Shown one piece after another: positions 24,385 to 33,086 of a stretch of 64,000 bases of DNA. Under the pieces are notes generated by a model that did not search any database, was not told the DNA's origin, and saw only the letters and a list, made by a program, of their open reading frames with translations. The stretch's first letter is position 1; every line of letters begins with the position of its first letter. Position numbers and translations under genes: made by a program. This stretch comes from CAYYYJ01 sp964631205. Lineage in GTDB: Archaea > Aenigmatarchaeota > Aenigmatarchaeia > QMZP01 > JACQNV01. Location of the stretch: NCBI GenBank assembly GCA_964631205.1, contig CAZVWU010000001.1, forward strand, positions 124,001 to 188,000, written 5' to 3'.

Positions 24385-25500
24385 TCACTTATCATCAATA
24401 AAATCAACGCCCAAAATCTTTTCTATTTCCTTCTGCTTCTCAGATGTGTACGTCCTTTGAGGCCCATAAATCTGATTGGACCTTACCCCTGTTACAATAA
24501 GCATAGACCTTATATTGTCCCCCATTGCCTTATCCACCATAGCACCCCATATGATCTTTGCATCCGGGCTTATTTTGGAAGCCACATTTTCAACGATTTC
24601 CTGGCATTCCCTTATCGTAATGTCCAGGCCCCCTGAAACATTTATTAATGCTCCAGTAGCCCCATTAATATCCACATCCAGCAAAGGATTATTCAAGGAC
24701 TTTTCTACAGACTCTACAGCCCTGTTGTCTGTGTCAGACTCCCCCATCCCTATCATTGCAAGACCGCCAGATCCCATCACAGCCCTGATGTCAGCAAAAT
24801 CCAGGTTTACAAGCCCGGGTTTTGTAATAAGCTCGGCTATACCCTTTACAGAATTGACAAGAATCTCATCTGCAACCTTGAAGGCTGTTGTGATTGAAAC
24901 ATCAGGAACTATTTCAAGCAGCTTATCGTTTGGAATGACTATCAATGTGTCAACAGTTGTCTCCATGTTCTCCAAGCCAATCTGCGCATTTGCAAACCTA
25001 GACCTCCCTTCCATTGCAAAAGGCAATGTGACAATCCCAACAGTCAATATCCCAAGCTTTTTTGCAACATCTGCGACTACAGGAGCTGCACCTGTCCCTG
25101 TACCTCCACCAAGGCCGCATGCAATAAAAACCAAGTCAGCCCCATCAAGAGCCCTTTTTATATCCTCCCTTGACTCTTTTGCAGCCTCCATCCCTATTTT
25201 TGGATCTGCGCCTGCCCCCAATCCAGAGGTCAATTCCCTGCCAACCAAGATCTTCTTGTCAGCATCAGTATAAAGTAAGTCCTGCGCATCTGTATTCACT
25301 GCAATTGTCTCTGCGCCGACTATGCCAACCTGCATCAGCCGGGAAATAGTATTGTTTCCTGAACCACCCACGCCGACAACTTTTATCTCAGCCTTCCTGG
25401 ATTCCAAAATCTTCCTAAGCTCCTCATCTTCGGGTCTATTAAAAGTAGGCTGACTCTTTTCTGCTGATAAAGCAGAATCAATTATTGACTCCACTGCCAT
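24385..25500 (-). CDS. ftsZ: Cell-division GTPase FtsZ
   Basis: A 371-residue tubulin-like GTPase that forms the division ring. The glycine-rich T4 signature GGGTGTG is at residues 131-137, and the N-terminal nucleotide site reads VVGVGGSGNNTISRL (41-55). The T7 loop NLDFADIRAVMGSGG is present. The N-terminal extension of about 35 residues (MAVESIIDSALSAEK...) is typical of archaeal FtsZ. It leads the block ftsZ-secE-spt5-rpl11. Confidence 0.97.
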   Translation of the reverse strand: MAVESIIDSALSAEKSQPTFNRPEDEELRKILESRKAEIKVVGVGGSGNNTISRLMQVGIVGAETIAVNTDAQDLLYTDADKKILVGRELTSGLGAGADPKIGMEAAKESREDIKRALDGADLVFIACGLGGGTGTGAAPVVADVAKKLGILTVGIVTLPFAMEGRSRFANAQIGLENMETTVDTLIVIPNDKLLEIVPDVSITTAFKVADEILVNSVKGIAELITKPGLVNLDFADIRAVMGSGGLAMIGMGESDTDNRAVESVEKSLNNPLLDVDINGATGALINVSGGLDITIRECQEIVENVASKISPDAKIIWGAMVDKAMGDNIRSMLIVTGVRSNQIYGPQRTYTSEKQKEIEKILGVDFIDDK

Positions 25501-25575
25501 GTTACATCCTTAATCAGTAAAATATTATGTAATTTATAAGCAATTAAGATTTAAATAGCTTAAAATTTTCCATTT

Positions 25576-25650
25576 CTTTTCAAAAGGGGGTTTTCTTTTT
25601 TATCGACTATCCTGAATTCCATAAAATATATCCTGCTTAATTTTCCTATT
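25576..25650 (-). repeat. 75-nt duplicate of the spt4/rps24e junction
   Basis: On the minus strand these 75 bases match 43811-43885 with a single mismatch. The block contains the spt4 stop codon, the ribosome-binding stretch, the rps24e ATG and its first 15 or so codons. Here it supplies the TAG stop of the FKBP gene, then an ATG (25622-25620) opening a 20-residue frame, MEFRIVDKKENPLLKRNGKF, that ends at 25560. It is a recent copy, judging by identity. Confidence 0.9.
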
Positions 25651-26329
25651 TCTTTTCAATTTCAAGTTTTTCTTTTTTATCCTCATTTTTCTTTTCGTCA
25701 GATTCAAATTTCACATTTTTTATCTCCTTTACCCATTTAAGCATGCTTTTTTCAACTATCTGTTCTATCATTTTATTCGGTTTCTTAAGCCTGATTTTTG
25801 CTGTTTCTCCATCAACAGAGCTCTCAGCTTCAATTGCTAGGTGCCTTAAAACAGCCCCGACTTTTTCTTTCAACAATTTTATTTCATCCAAAAGTTTGAC
25901 CTTATATACAACATCTCTCCCTGCCAACGGATGATTAAAATCGACCCTTACCCTTCCTCCCGAGACAGATTGTATCTTGCAATTCCTGCCGTCTATATTG
26001 ACAAAAGCCCCCGGCACAGGGTTTAGTTTCTGCTCATAGAATTTTGCAATGGAAATTATCTGCACAAGCTTCGGATCCCTTCTCCCAAACCCCTTGTCAG
26101 GCTTCAGCTCAAACTCCTTTTCCTCCCCCACCTTCATCTCCTTTAACATCTCCTCAACACCACTGATAACAGATTTTTCACCAATAACAACTAGCGCAGG
26201 CCCATAGTTGTGTTCCTTGTCAAATATCCCCTCTTTTTTAGCCAGCTCAGCATCTGTCAAATCAAAAATCTCTCCAGTGTCCTTAATCCTCCCAACAAAT
26301 TCAATCTCAACAAAATCGCCGTCTTTCAT
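25646..26329 (-). CDS. FKBP-type peptidyl-prolyl isomerase (SlyD-like)
   Basis: A 227-residue archaeal FKBP with an inserted IF chaperone domain. Start MKDGDFVEIEFVGRIKDTGEIFDLT, then VVIGEKSVISGVEEMLKEMKVGEEKEF, are typical of the FKBP core. The IF domain includes VNIDGRNCKIQSVSGGRVRVDFNHPLAGRDV. A C-terminal extension of about 75 residues ends Lys/Glu-rich, as in long archaeal FKBPs. It would isomerise prolyl bonds and assist folding. Its stop codon lies inside the 75-nt copied block, so the end of this gene may have been replaced by the duplication. Confidence 0.92.
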   Translation of the reverse strand: MKDGDFVEIEFVGRIKDTGEIFDLTDAELAKKEGIFDKEHNYGPALVVIGEKSVISGVEEMLKEMKVGEEKEFELKPDKGFGRRDPKLVQIISIAKFYEQKLNPVPGAFVNIDGRNCKIQSVSGGRVRVDFNHPLAGRDVVYKVKLLDEIKLLKEKVGAVLRHLAIEAESSVDGETAKIRLKKPNKMIEQIVEKSMLKWVKEIKNVKFESDEKKNEDKKEKLEIEKK

Positions 26330-26379
26330 ATTACCGTAAATTTGAACTATATTTTATAAATACTCAAATAGCCGGGATA

Positions 26380-26850
26380 TTAGCCGTGATAATTCTCAGC
26401 CTTCAGCTCCTTCTGGACATCTATTTCCTTCCATCCTTTCTCAAGCGCCTCGAAAAATAAGAACAGCTTTTGCTCCATGTCAGACCAGATGTCAAAAATC
26501 TTTTTTATGAACTGGGCATCTTCCTCCCTTTTATGCGAGAACCTCAATTTCAGCCCATTATAATGGAGCTCATTAAGCTGCTTGTACAGTTCAAACCCCT
26601 GACCGGAAACATCCTTTATCATGTGCTCCTGATATAGAAGGTTTGCATCGCTGCCTTCCCCTGTGAACATGATAGATTCCAAAACTTTCATCAGATCATA
26701 GAGCTGCTCAGTTATGGAATTCCTGATTGCCTGCAATAGTATCACAGGCTCCTTGTCCTTTTCAACCTCTATTTCCAGCCTCTCGATCAGCTTTCCCAAA
26801 TCAGGCAAATTGTATTTTTTCCTCAATTTGTTATAATTGTTCGCTGTCAT
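26380..26850 (-). CDS. Hypothetical helical protein
   Basis: A 156-residue protein made almost wholly of amphipathic helices (LGKLIERLEIEVEKDKEPVILLQAIRNS; FIKKIFDIWSDMEQKLFLFFEALE), probably a coiled-coil or helical-bundle protein. There is no signal, zinc or nucleotide motif. It is 50 bp upstream of the FKBP gene on the same strand, so cotranscription is possible. Unrecognised family. Confidence 0.6.
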   Translation of the reverse strand: MTANNYNKLRKKYNLPDLGKLIERLEIEVEKDKEPVILLQAIRNSITEQLYDLMKVLESIMFTGEGSDANLLYQEHMIKDVSGQGFELYKQLNELHYNGLKLRFSHKREEDAQFIKKIFDIWSDMEQKLFLFFEALEKGWKEIDVQKELKAENYHG

Positions 26851-26913
26851 ACACAGTAAATCAGAATAGCTTTGTTTTTAAGATAATATATAACCACCAG
26901 GCTTATCTTATTT

Positions 26914-27753
26914 ATGGTGCTGAAATTTATAACCAATGAGACTGCTTTAACATTCAATAAAAACCTCGTGATAGCTGATCTCCACATAGGGATAGAAAAA
27001 GAGCTTTATGATGCTGGGATAAAGGTGCCTACACAAACTGATAAAATCAAGGACAGGATAGATCATCTAATTAAAAAAACAAAAGCAAAAAGACTAATAA
27101 TTATAGGAGATATAAAACACCAGGTTCCGGGGGTGAGCCTCCAGGAGCTGAGGGAAATCCCGGATTTCTTCAAAAACTTTTCAGAAAAGATTGAGACCCA
27201 TATCTGCTTGGGAAACCATGACAGTGAAATACCAGCATTGGTTGAAAATTCAGCCCTTTCTTTTCCCGAAAAGAAAGGTTTGAGATCCCAAAGAAAAGGG
27301 TTTAGTAGTGGAGTTCAGATACATGGCACAGATGGGTTCAGGCTGAGTGATGCCTACATAATGCACGGGCACAGCTGGCCGAAAAAGGAGTTTCTTGGCT
27401 GCAAATATCTTATAATCTCACACACCCATCCCTTAATCGAGATAAGGGACAAACTTGGCTACAGATTTTCTGAAAGGGTTTGGGTAAGGGCATTATTCCA
27501 AAAAAAAGAGATTTTTAAAAAATACGGTATTGCTGGTAAAAGGTTACCTGAAATAATACTTATGCCTGCTTTTAATGATTTGTCTGGAGGAGTTTCTTTG
27601 AATATTGAAACAGGTAAAAGAAAAAAATTAACAGAACAAACTTTTTTGGGCCCGATTACAAAATTGATAGACAAAAAGCAGACAGAGATTTTTCTTTTGG
27701 ACGGGACATTTTTGGGAAAGCTGGTGGATTTGAAAAAAGGAGTTAATGTTTAG
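26914..27753 (+). CDS. Calcineurin-like metallophosphoesterase with a hairpin-element insertion
   Basis: A 279-residue phosphoesterase of the ICC-like COG1407 type. Metal motifs are visible: IADLHIG (D-x-H), IIGDIKH (GD), CLGNHDSE (GNHD), MHGHSWP and ISHTHP. The reaction is metal-dependent phosphodiester hydrolysis; the substrate is unknown. Between the GNHD and GH motifs, about 18-20 residues (SALSFPEKKGLRSQRKGFSS) correspond exactly to repeat element B at 27254-27300, which keeps the frame open. Family members I know go directly from the helix after GNHD to the strand here read VQIHGTDGFRL. Confidence 0.88.
   Translation: MVLKFITNETALTFNKNLVIADLHIGIEKELYDAGIKVPTQTDKIKDRIDHLIKKTKAKRLIIIGDIKHQVPGVSLQELREIPDFFKNFSEKIETHICLGNHDSEIPALVENSALSFPEKKGLRSQRKGFSSGVQIHGTDGFRLSDAYIMHGHSWPKKEFLGCKYLIISHTHPLIEIRDKLGYRFSERVWVRALFQKKEIFKKYGIAGKRLPEIILMPAFNDLSGGVSLNIETGKRKKLTEQTFLGPITKLIDKKQTEIFLLDGTFLGKLVDLKKGVNV
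27247..27303 (+). repeat. TTTCTTT/AAAGAAA element, copy B, in frame within a CDS
   Basis: CCCTTTCTTTT (27254-27264), AAAAGAAAGG (27269-27278) and AAAGAAAAGGG (27290-27300) are arranged as in copy A. Bases 27247-27264 are identical to 51277-51294 in the tRNA-Thr T-loop intron, and 27283-27297 are identical to 51434-51448 in the same intron. I found no bulge-helix-bulge at its ends and the frame is open, so translation through it is the simplest reading. Confidence 0.65.
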
Positions 27754-27757
27754 GGCA

Positions 27758-27943
27758 TTATTTTTTTATTGCAAAGATCAGCAGTATGAAACCAATGACT
27801 GCAATAAGCCCGCCAGATATCTGCCTTGAGCTTGGATCGAAAACAGAATCTAATTTGTATAGTTTAAGTGTTTCCTGCGGGAGCGCTAATAGTGCTATTC
27901 CGAGGATAAGAAGAATTATAGCAACGAGCTGTAGCTTTCTCAT
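27758..27943 (-). CDS. Small two-helix membrane protein
   Basis: A 61-residue protein with two hydrophobic helices (LVAIILLILGIALLAL and GGLIAVIGFILLIFAIKK) joined by a polar loop (KLYKLDSVFDPSSRQI). Function unknown; it belongs to the many DPANN-type small membrane proteins. It converges with the phosphoesterase gene with a 4-bp gap. Confidence 0.6.
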   Translation of the reverse strand: MRKLQLVAIILLILGIALLALPQETLKLYKLDSVFDPSSRQISGGLIAVIGFILLIFAIKK

Positions 27944-28076
27944 CAGACCAATCCTATATAATATTGTTAGACTTGTATTTATTGATAATTGGGGTTTTGT
28001 TCTCTAACACATGCCTGCGAACAGCAATCTCCGGAGTTTTTATAATACAATTTATATCTATATGTTAGGGATCTAT

Positions 28077-28994
28077 ATGCTTGAGATAACCTTTTTGGGG
28101 ACGGGGTCTGGTGTCCCATTGCCGAACAGGAACCATTCAGCGATTTACCTGAAGTATGACGATTCCTGCTTTCTCTGGGACTGCGGGGAAGGCACACAGA
28201 GGCAGATTTTTTTAGCCAAGCTGAACTTCATGAAAATAGACAGAATATTTATTTCCCACTGGCATGCAGACCATTGGGCCGGCCTGATAGGGCTGATCCA
28301 GACAATGAACCTGGAGAAAAGGACAAGGCCTCTTGAGATTTACGGGCCTGAGGCTGAAAAATTTGTAGCTGACATACTTGACATGGACTACTGGGGAGCA
28401 AGGTTCGAAATAAAGCCGGTGAATGTCCCTTTCCAAGGCCAGGAGATAACAACGTTAGTAAAAGAAAAAGTGTTCGAAATATCCTCTATACCTGTAAGGC
28501 ATTCAATTCCGGCTGTCGGGTACTGTTTCAAAGAAAACGACAAAATAAATGTGGATATAGAAAAGGCAGGCAAGCTATACGGGTTAAAGCAGGGCCCTTT
28601 GGTTGGAAAATTAAAAGAAAAAGGCCAGATTATTTTAAATGGAAAACAGATAAATCTGCAGGATGTAGGTTATGTAAAAAAAGGGATGAAAACAGTTTTT
28701 TCAGGAGACACAAAGCCATCCAATAACCTGATAAAGCTGGCTGAAGGCGCAGACTTGCTGATCCATGAATCAACTTTTGGCCAGGAGTTTGACGACACAT
28801 TTGATAGGGCGCACACACGCGCGGCTGACGCGGCCGAGATAGCCAAAAAATCCGGGGCAAAAAAGCTGATTCTCACCCATTTCTCAAGAAGATACCAGGA
28901 TGTAAGGCCACTTGTAGATGAAGCAAAAAAAATATTCCCAAACACAGAAGCAGCAAGGGATTTTCTGACAATAAAGTTGAAGGCTACAAGCTAG
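28077..28994 (+). CDS. rnz: Ribonuclease Z (tRNA 3' processing)
   Basis: A 305-residue metallo-beta-lactamase-fold endonuclease that trims tRNA 3' ends. The metal-binding H61-W-H63-A-D65-H66 motif is intact, as are the later His/Asp ligands in VRHSIPAVGY, FSGDTKPSNN and LTHFSRRY. I start at the ATG giving MLEITFLGTGSGVPL, the family's exact N-terminus; upstream in-frame ATGs would add an unrelated leader. Because neither tRNA in this window encodes CCA, RNase Z cleavage is the expected 3' maturation route. Confidence 0.95.
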   Translation: MLEITFLGTGSGVPLPNRNHSAIYLKYDDSCFLWDCGEGTQRQIFLAKLNFMKIDRIFISHWHADHWAGLIGLIQTMNLEKRTRPLEIYGPEAEKFVADILDMDYWGARFEIKPVNVPFQGQEITTLVKEKVFEISSIPVRHSIPAVGYCFKENDKINVDIEKAGKLYGLKQGPLVGKLKEKGQIILNGKQINLQDVGYVKKGMKTVFSGDTKPSNNLIKLAEGADLLIHESTFGQEFDDTFDRAHTRAADAAEIAKKSGAKKLILTHFSRRYQDVRPLVDEAKKIFPNTEAARDFLTIKLKATS

Positions 28995-29043
28995 TTCTAT
29001 TAAAGTGGGGAAACATATAAAAAGAGCAATAACAACAGAAGTG

Positions 29044-29853
29044 ATGGAATTTTATCAATTTTATCTTTTCGATTTTGATCATACCCTCGCACCTCTTAAC
29101 CACGACCATCCTTCTGGAAAAGTAAGCGAAGCCCTAGAGAAAATGTTTCCAGGAAAAGGGACTGACGCAGGAAAAACCTTCTCAAACATCTTCTATGGCA
29201 TCCTGGATGCCTATCAAGGCAAGTCGGATACAATGAATAAAAAAATAAAAAGTGCTATAGAATTTTATAAAATAAGAGTCTCAAACTCATTCGATGGTGC
29301 TAAACCAGATTTTCTCTGGAGCAGGGAACTCTGGCTGAAATACATATCAAATGAATTTGGATTAAATATCAGCGACAAGGAAATATCCAGACTAGCATCC
29401 ATATACTGGGATCATGTTCCGGAGAATTGCCCTATTTTTCCTGATTCAAAGGATTGCCTGCTAAAATTGGACAAGGAAAAAATATTTATCGTGACCGGAA
29501 GCGATATGAGACTCGGCTTTGATGAATATTCATTGTTTTATGATCCAGAATTATCTAAAAATTTTAAGAGAGATAGGATAGAAAAACAATGCCCAGATCT
29601 TTTGCTAAGATCCAATATAATTACAGGAGATCCATATGGAAAGCCTTCAGAAGGTTTCTGGCAAGCGGTACTCGAAATTACTGGAATAGCTGATCCTTCG
29701 AAATCTGTAGTTATAGACGACTCCCTGAAAGTTGTTTTATCAGCCAAGAACTTTGGATTTCAAGGATATGTTCTTGATAGGGAAGGTCTTTACAGAAAAG
29801 CGGAGATTGAGAGTGAAATCGATGGTTATATTAGAAATTTAAATGAGCTATAG
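29044..29853 (+). CDS. HAD-superfamily hydrolase
   Basis: A 269-residue haloacid-dehalogenase-like phosphatase. Motif I is FDFDHT with catalytic Asp10 and Asp12; motif II is near VTGSD; motif III/IV appears as GDPYGKPSEG and VVIDDSLK. The cap domain lies between about residues 15 and 130. I prefer the ATG at 29044 to the GTG at 29005 because it places DFD at the usual distance from the N-terminus. Substrate unknown. Its stop directly abuts the stop of the convergent rhomboid gene. Confidence 0.82.
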   Translation: MEFYQFYLFDFDHTLAPLNHDHPSGKVSEALEKMFPGKGTDAGKTFSNIFYGILDAYQGKSDTMNKKIKSAIEFYKIRVSNSFDGAKPDFLWSRELWLKYISNEFGLNISDKEISRLASIYWDHVPENCPIFPDSKDCLLKLDKEKIFIVTGSDMRLGFDEYSLFYDPELSKNFKRDRIEKQCPDLLLRSNIITGDPYGKPSEGFWQAVLEITGIADPSKSVVIDDSLKVVLSAKNFGFQGYVLDREGLYRKAEIESEIDGYIRNLNEL

Positions 29854-30540
29854 TTACTCCCAGATATAATCCCACCCCTTATTCCGATCATCTTCCAATT
29901 CGTCTATAATAAGCTTCGGCCTTCTAGCCCTCCTTTTCCAGTATGTTATCGCTATAACTCCTATAACCAGCCCACCGAGATGTCCCCAGTTTGCAATTCC
30001 AGGTTGAAGCCCAGTCAAACCATAAAATATTTCTATGCCAGCGAATACAGCAACTGCGACTATTGCCGGCATCGGAATCCCGGGGAACATTATTATCCAA
30101 TTTCTTGGGTATAACAAGCCATAAGCTGCCATTACACCAAATACAGAGCCGCTAGCGCCTAAAAGCAGCCTGCTGGTTTCAGCCTCCAATAAAAAGGCCG
30201 GTGTAAATGCAAAGGTCAGTGAAATATAGACAAAAGCGGACCCTAGGCCTGAAACAAAAAAGAGCAAAAGATATTTTTTCCTACCTATAGTATTTTCTAC
30301 TGTTGCTCCAAAAATAAGCAGCCCAAACATGTTCAGGAAAAGGTGCATTACATCCCCATGGAGAAAGATATAAGTTGCAAACTGCCATACATGGCCCGAG
30401 AAAGCAAGCGATGGCGTCAGAGCAAATTCTTTTGTAAAAAACGAATATTCAGCCCCAGTAACTGGGTCACGGGCAGTTGTTGCAATCTGCAGAAAAAAAA
30501 CCGCAATGCATACTGCAATGATAGCCAAAGTCAATTTCAT
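29854..30540 (-). CDS. Rhomboid-family intramembrane serine protease
   Basis: A 228-residue six-helix membrane protease. Catalytic Ser130 lies in GASGSVFG and His187 in NWGHLGG; the stabilising H61-x4-H66-x3-N70 of helix 2 (HGDVMHLFLN) is present. A basic cytosolic tail follows (WKRRARRPKLIIDELEDD). It cleaves transmembrane substrates. Its upstream neighbour on the same strand, 42 bp away, encodes a very large protein with a single mid-chain hydrophobic segment, which makes that protein a candidate substrate by inference. Confidence 0.92.
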   Translation of the reverse strand: MKLTLAIIAVCIAVFFLQIATTARDPVTGAEYSFFTKEFALTPSLAFSGHVWQFATYIFLHGDVMHLFLNMFGLLIFGATVENTIGRKKYLLLFFVSGLGSAFVYISLTFAFTPAFLLEAETSRLLLGASGSVFGVMAAYGLLYPRNWIIMFPGIPMPAIVAVAVFAGIEIFYGLTGLQPGIANWGHLGGLVIGVIAITYWKRRARRPKLIIDELEDDRNKGWDYIWE

Positions 30541-30582
30541 ACAAATAAAAGAGCAGGGAAATTTATAAAGGTTTTCAATAAA

Positions 30583-33015
30583 TCAGCGTTCTTTCACCAG
30601 CCCGCCAGCTATTGTGCCCCAGTTCATTTCTAAACAATATCTCCTGCCATCGACTGTTTGCACCACAACTACCGACTCCATTTCACCGAATTCTGTGTCA
30701 GTAGCTTTTGGCATAATGTTTACTGGCAACTCTATTCTGAGACCAGCAATGCCTTTCCTATCAAACCTATCTTTAGCATCAAAATATAAAAATCCTGTTG
30801 ACTCCGAATCATCAAACATAGAAGAAAACGGCCGATGATGCTTTATCGTTTCAACAAGCTCCAGGCCATCTTTAGAGAGCGCTGAAGGATTATTGTGTTT
30901 TTCAAGTGCAGGACTCTGTTTTACTTTATATTCATCTGTTGGGAACGGAGCACTAACACCTAATAATCCTGCATTCACACCTTCCATTACCTGCCAATCC
31001 CTATTACCTGAAAGATCTCCATATGACCTCAAATCAAGTATATCACCCTCCTTATCCCTTATAATTCTACTATAATACACAATTTTTTCTAGATCAGGCT
31101 TTCTTGACGTAAGTTCAATCGCATGCTCCATTCTACCGCCTTCTCTCCAATCTTTTGTCAAACCGAGAACAAAATCAAATGGCACGTCGAAATAAACCCA
31201 CCATTTGCCTCGTTCATCAGCATAAGATACGGACCTTCCTTCTACCAGTCCATACCATAATGGATGCTCCCTCGCACTGTTTTTACGCGATTTTGGTTTT
31301 TCTTCACCCTTCTTTACATGCGTATCTGGCTTAGGAATTAAAACAGTACCCTTAGGCTTTTTCTGAACCTCTATATCTGCTTCTCTGGACAGAGAGGGGC
31401 CTGGGTGTATGGATGTATGGGCTGCAAACTTTCCTCTTCCTGATATTTTTTCATCTATTTTTACTGGTATTTTCCATCTTACTCCATAACAATCATCTTT
31501 TCTATCGACCGCCAAATCATTATGTATAATGCCTGTATTTTCTGTTTGATCAGAGGCAAACCACAATGGCAATCCCTCCAGGAAGCGGACAAAAATTCCA
31601 GACCTTTCAACTAGCACAGGAACCCCTGACAATTCCATTCTCTTCTGCAGAAGAGCCTTTTCGACCCTTTTTCTGAGAACAGGATCTGAAACAGATTCCT
31701 CTATCTTCTGGTCTTGTGGAGAAGCCTGTAAAAACCTGCCTGGATTCTGGCAATTTGTATAGTTTGCAGGAAGCCAAACATATCCTGTTTTTCCGGTTTT
31801 GTCTGATATTTTCTTCTCAGCTTTTATATCCCCTGCTATTATATCTCCAAGATAGCCATCTATTCCTGCAACAAATATAGTATCAACAAGACTCTGGGTG
31901 GAGGAAAGCTGCACATAAACGTTAACCCTTTCCCCCTGTTCTGCTTTTTTAGGCGATTCAATTTCCAGATTAAACCATTTTTCAGTCTTTTTAGTTGCTG
32001 TTTTGGTTTCTTCTGTGCCCTCACCCTCGATATCAATCAGGAAATCCCCTATCACAAATTCTCCTTGAGTATAGGCAACCACTTTCAGTTTTGCAGGCTC
32101 CCCAATAACTGAAACAGGCAATTCTGCAGCAATCCTATCATGTATCACTACCTCACTGGATCCGACTTTGACATACCTAAAGCCTGTAGTTTCCATCCCG
32201 CCTAAAAAAAGCCCGCTCTTTTTTAAAGCAGTCTCAGCATCTTTTATTTTCTGCTCCTCCTCTGCCGAAACATCAATCCCAAGAGGCTTCAGTATTTTTT
32301 TAAAATCCTCCAAACTTTTTACAGCTTTCTCAGTGGCTTCATCAATTTTTTCCTGGAGTTCCTTAGCTTGTGGTTGGAGAGGTATTGCCCAGCCGAGTGT
32401 CCCCCGCTCTATTTTATTAAGCTCCTCTAGCTTGACAACACCTAGCTTATCTATGTAGCCTTTCCTAATGTTCAGCCTGGAAGCATCAATATCCCCTTTC
32501 TCATCGTCTATGCCTATGTTGATTGCTGTTTGCCAGTTCCAGATAGGGCCCTTTTTGCTGGTAAGCTCAATTTCGTATATTCCCCATTCACCTCTTTGCT
32601 GTTTTTTATAAGGTTTGAGGTTCAATGTATAATTCCCGCCTCCACTCTTTTTTGATCCTGAATCTCCAGGGCACCCAATGGCCAAAGCCAGAAAAGGAGC
32701 CAAGATAGAAGCAGCTGCTCTATGGTAATTTCTTCTATGTCCTTGAGGTACCGAATCAGCCTCTTCAGCCGTTTCTAATACACACACTCTAAGTTTTTCA
32801 TCTATCTGCCTCCTATATACATCTGGCAAAACAAACGCTTCCCCATTAAAATTCAATCCTTCTTGTGGAAGCTTTTCAAAATATCCCGCAGCGCATTTTA
32901 ACCCACCAGATGGAATCCGCAAATCCAGCCTGCTAAAGTCCATAGCATCTGTATACAGCCTTACATAAGAAGGATCCAGACCCTCTTTTTTCCTTGAAAC
33001 AAACCCTGGAACCAT
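30583..33015 (-). CDS. Large surface-type protein with internal membrane/lipobox-like segment
   Basis: A protein of about 810 residues that I do not recognise. I use the ATG giving MVPGFVSRKKEG; a TTG at 33123 would add 36 residues and overlap the divergent gene. About 100 residues of hydrophilic sequence precede a hydrophobic segment AAASILAPFLALAIGC that ends in a lipobox-like LAIGC, then a Gly/Ser linker. The rest is beta-rich with repeated immunoglobulin-like strand patterns (TGFRYVKVGSSEVVIHDRI) and long charged stretches (KTATKKTEKWFNLEIESPKKAE). The domain after the segment is probably extracellular. Why a lipobox-like segment lies about 100 residues in is unclear; a wrong start or type II topology are options. 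Confidence 0.55.
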   Translation of the reverse strand: MVPGFVSRKKEGLDPSYVRLYTDAMDFSRLDLRIPSGGLKCAAGYFEKLPQEGLNFNGEAFVLPDVYRRQIDEKLRVCVLETAEEADSVPQGHRRNYHRAAASILAPFLALAIGCPGDSGSKKSGGGNYTLNLKPYKKQQRGEWGIYEIELTSKKGPIWNWQTAINIGIDDEKGDIDASRLNIRKGYIDKLGVVKLEELNKIERGTLGWAIPLQPQAKELQEKIDEATEKAVKSLEDFKKILKPLGIDVSAEEEQKIKDAETALKKSGLFLGGMETTGFRYVKVGSSEVVIHDRIAAELPVSVIGEPAKLKVVAYTQGEFVIGDFLIDIEGEGTEETKTATKKTEKWFNLEIESPKKAEQGERVNVYVQLSSTQSLVDTIFVAGIDGYLGDIIAGDIKAEKKISDKTGKTGYVWLPANYTNCQNPGRFLQASPQDQKIEESVSDPVLRKRVEKALLQKRMELSGVPVLVERSGIFVRFLEGLPLWFASDQTENTGIIHNDLAVDRKDDCYGVRWKIPVKIDEKISGRGKFAAHTSIHPGPSLSREADIEVQKKPKGTVLIPKPDTHVKKGEEKPKSRKNSAREHPLWYGLVEGRSVSYADERGKWWVYFDVPFDFVLGLTKDWREGGRMEHAIELTSRKPDLEKIVYYSRIIRDKEGDILDLRSYGDLSGNRDWQVMEGVNAGLLGVSAPFPTDEYKVKQSPALEKHNNPSALSKDGLELVETIKHHRPFSSMFDDSESTGFLYFDAKDRFDRKGIAGLRIELPVNIMPKATDTEFGEMESVVVVQTVDGRRYCLEMNWGTIAGGLVKER

Positions 33016-33086
33016 ACCTCTCAATTTATCGATAGAATAAGGATTTATAAAAGAATCTAATATACCGCTTCGAAGAATATTTACAT

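Noticed and set aside
27247..27303. Element B as a spliced intron in the phosphoesterase mRNA
   Set aside because: I could not form a bulge-helix-bulge with 4-bp centre at its edges, and the frame is open through it, so translation is the simpler reading.
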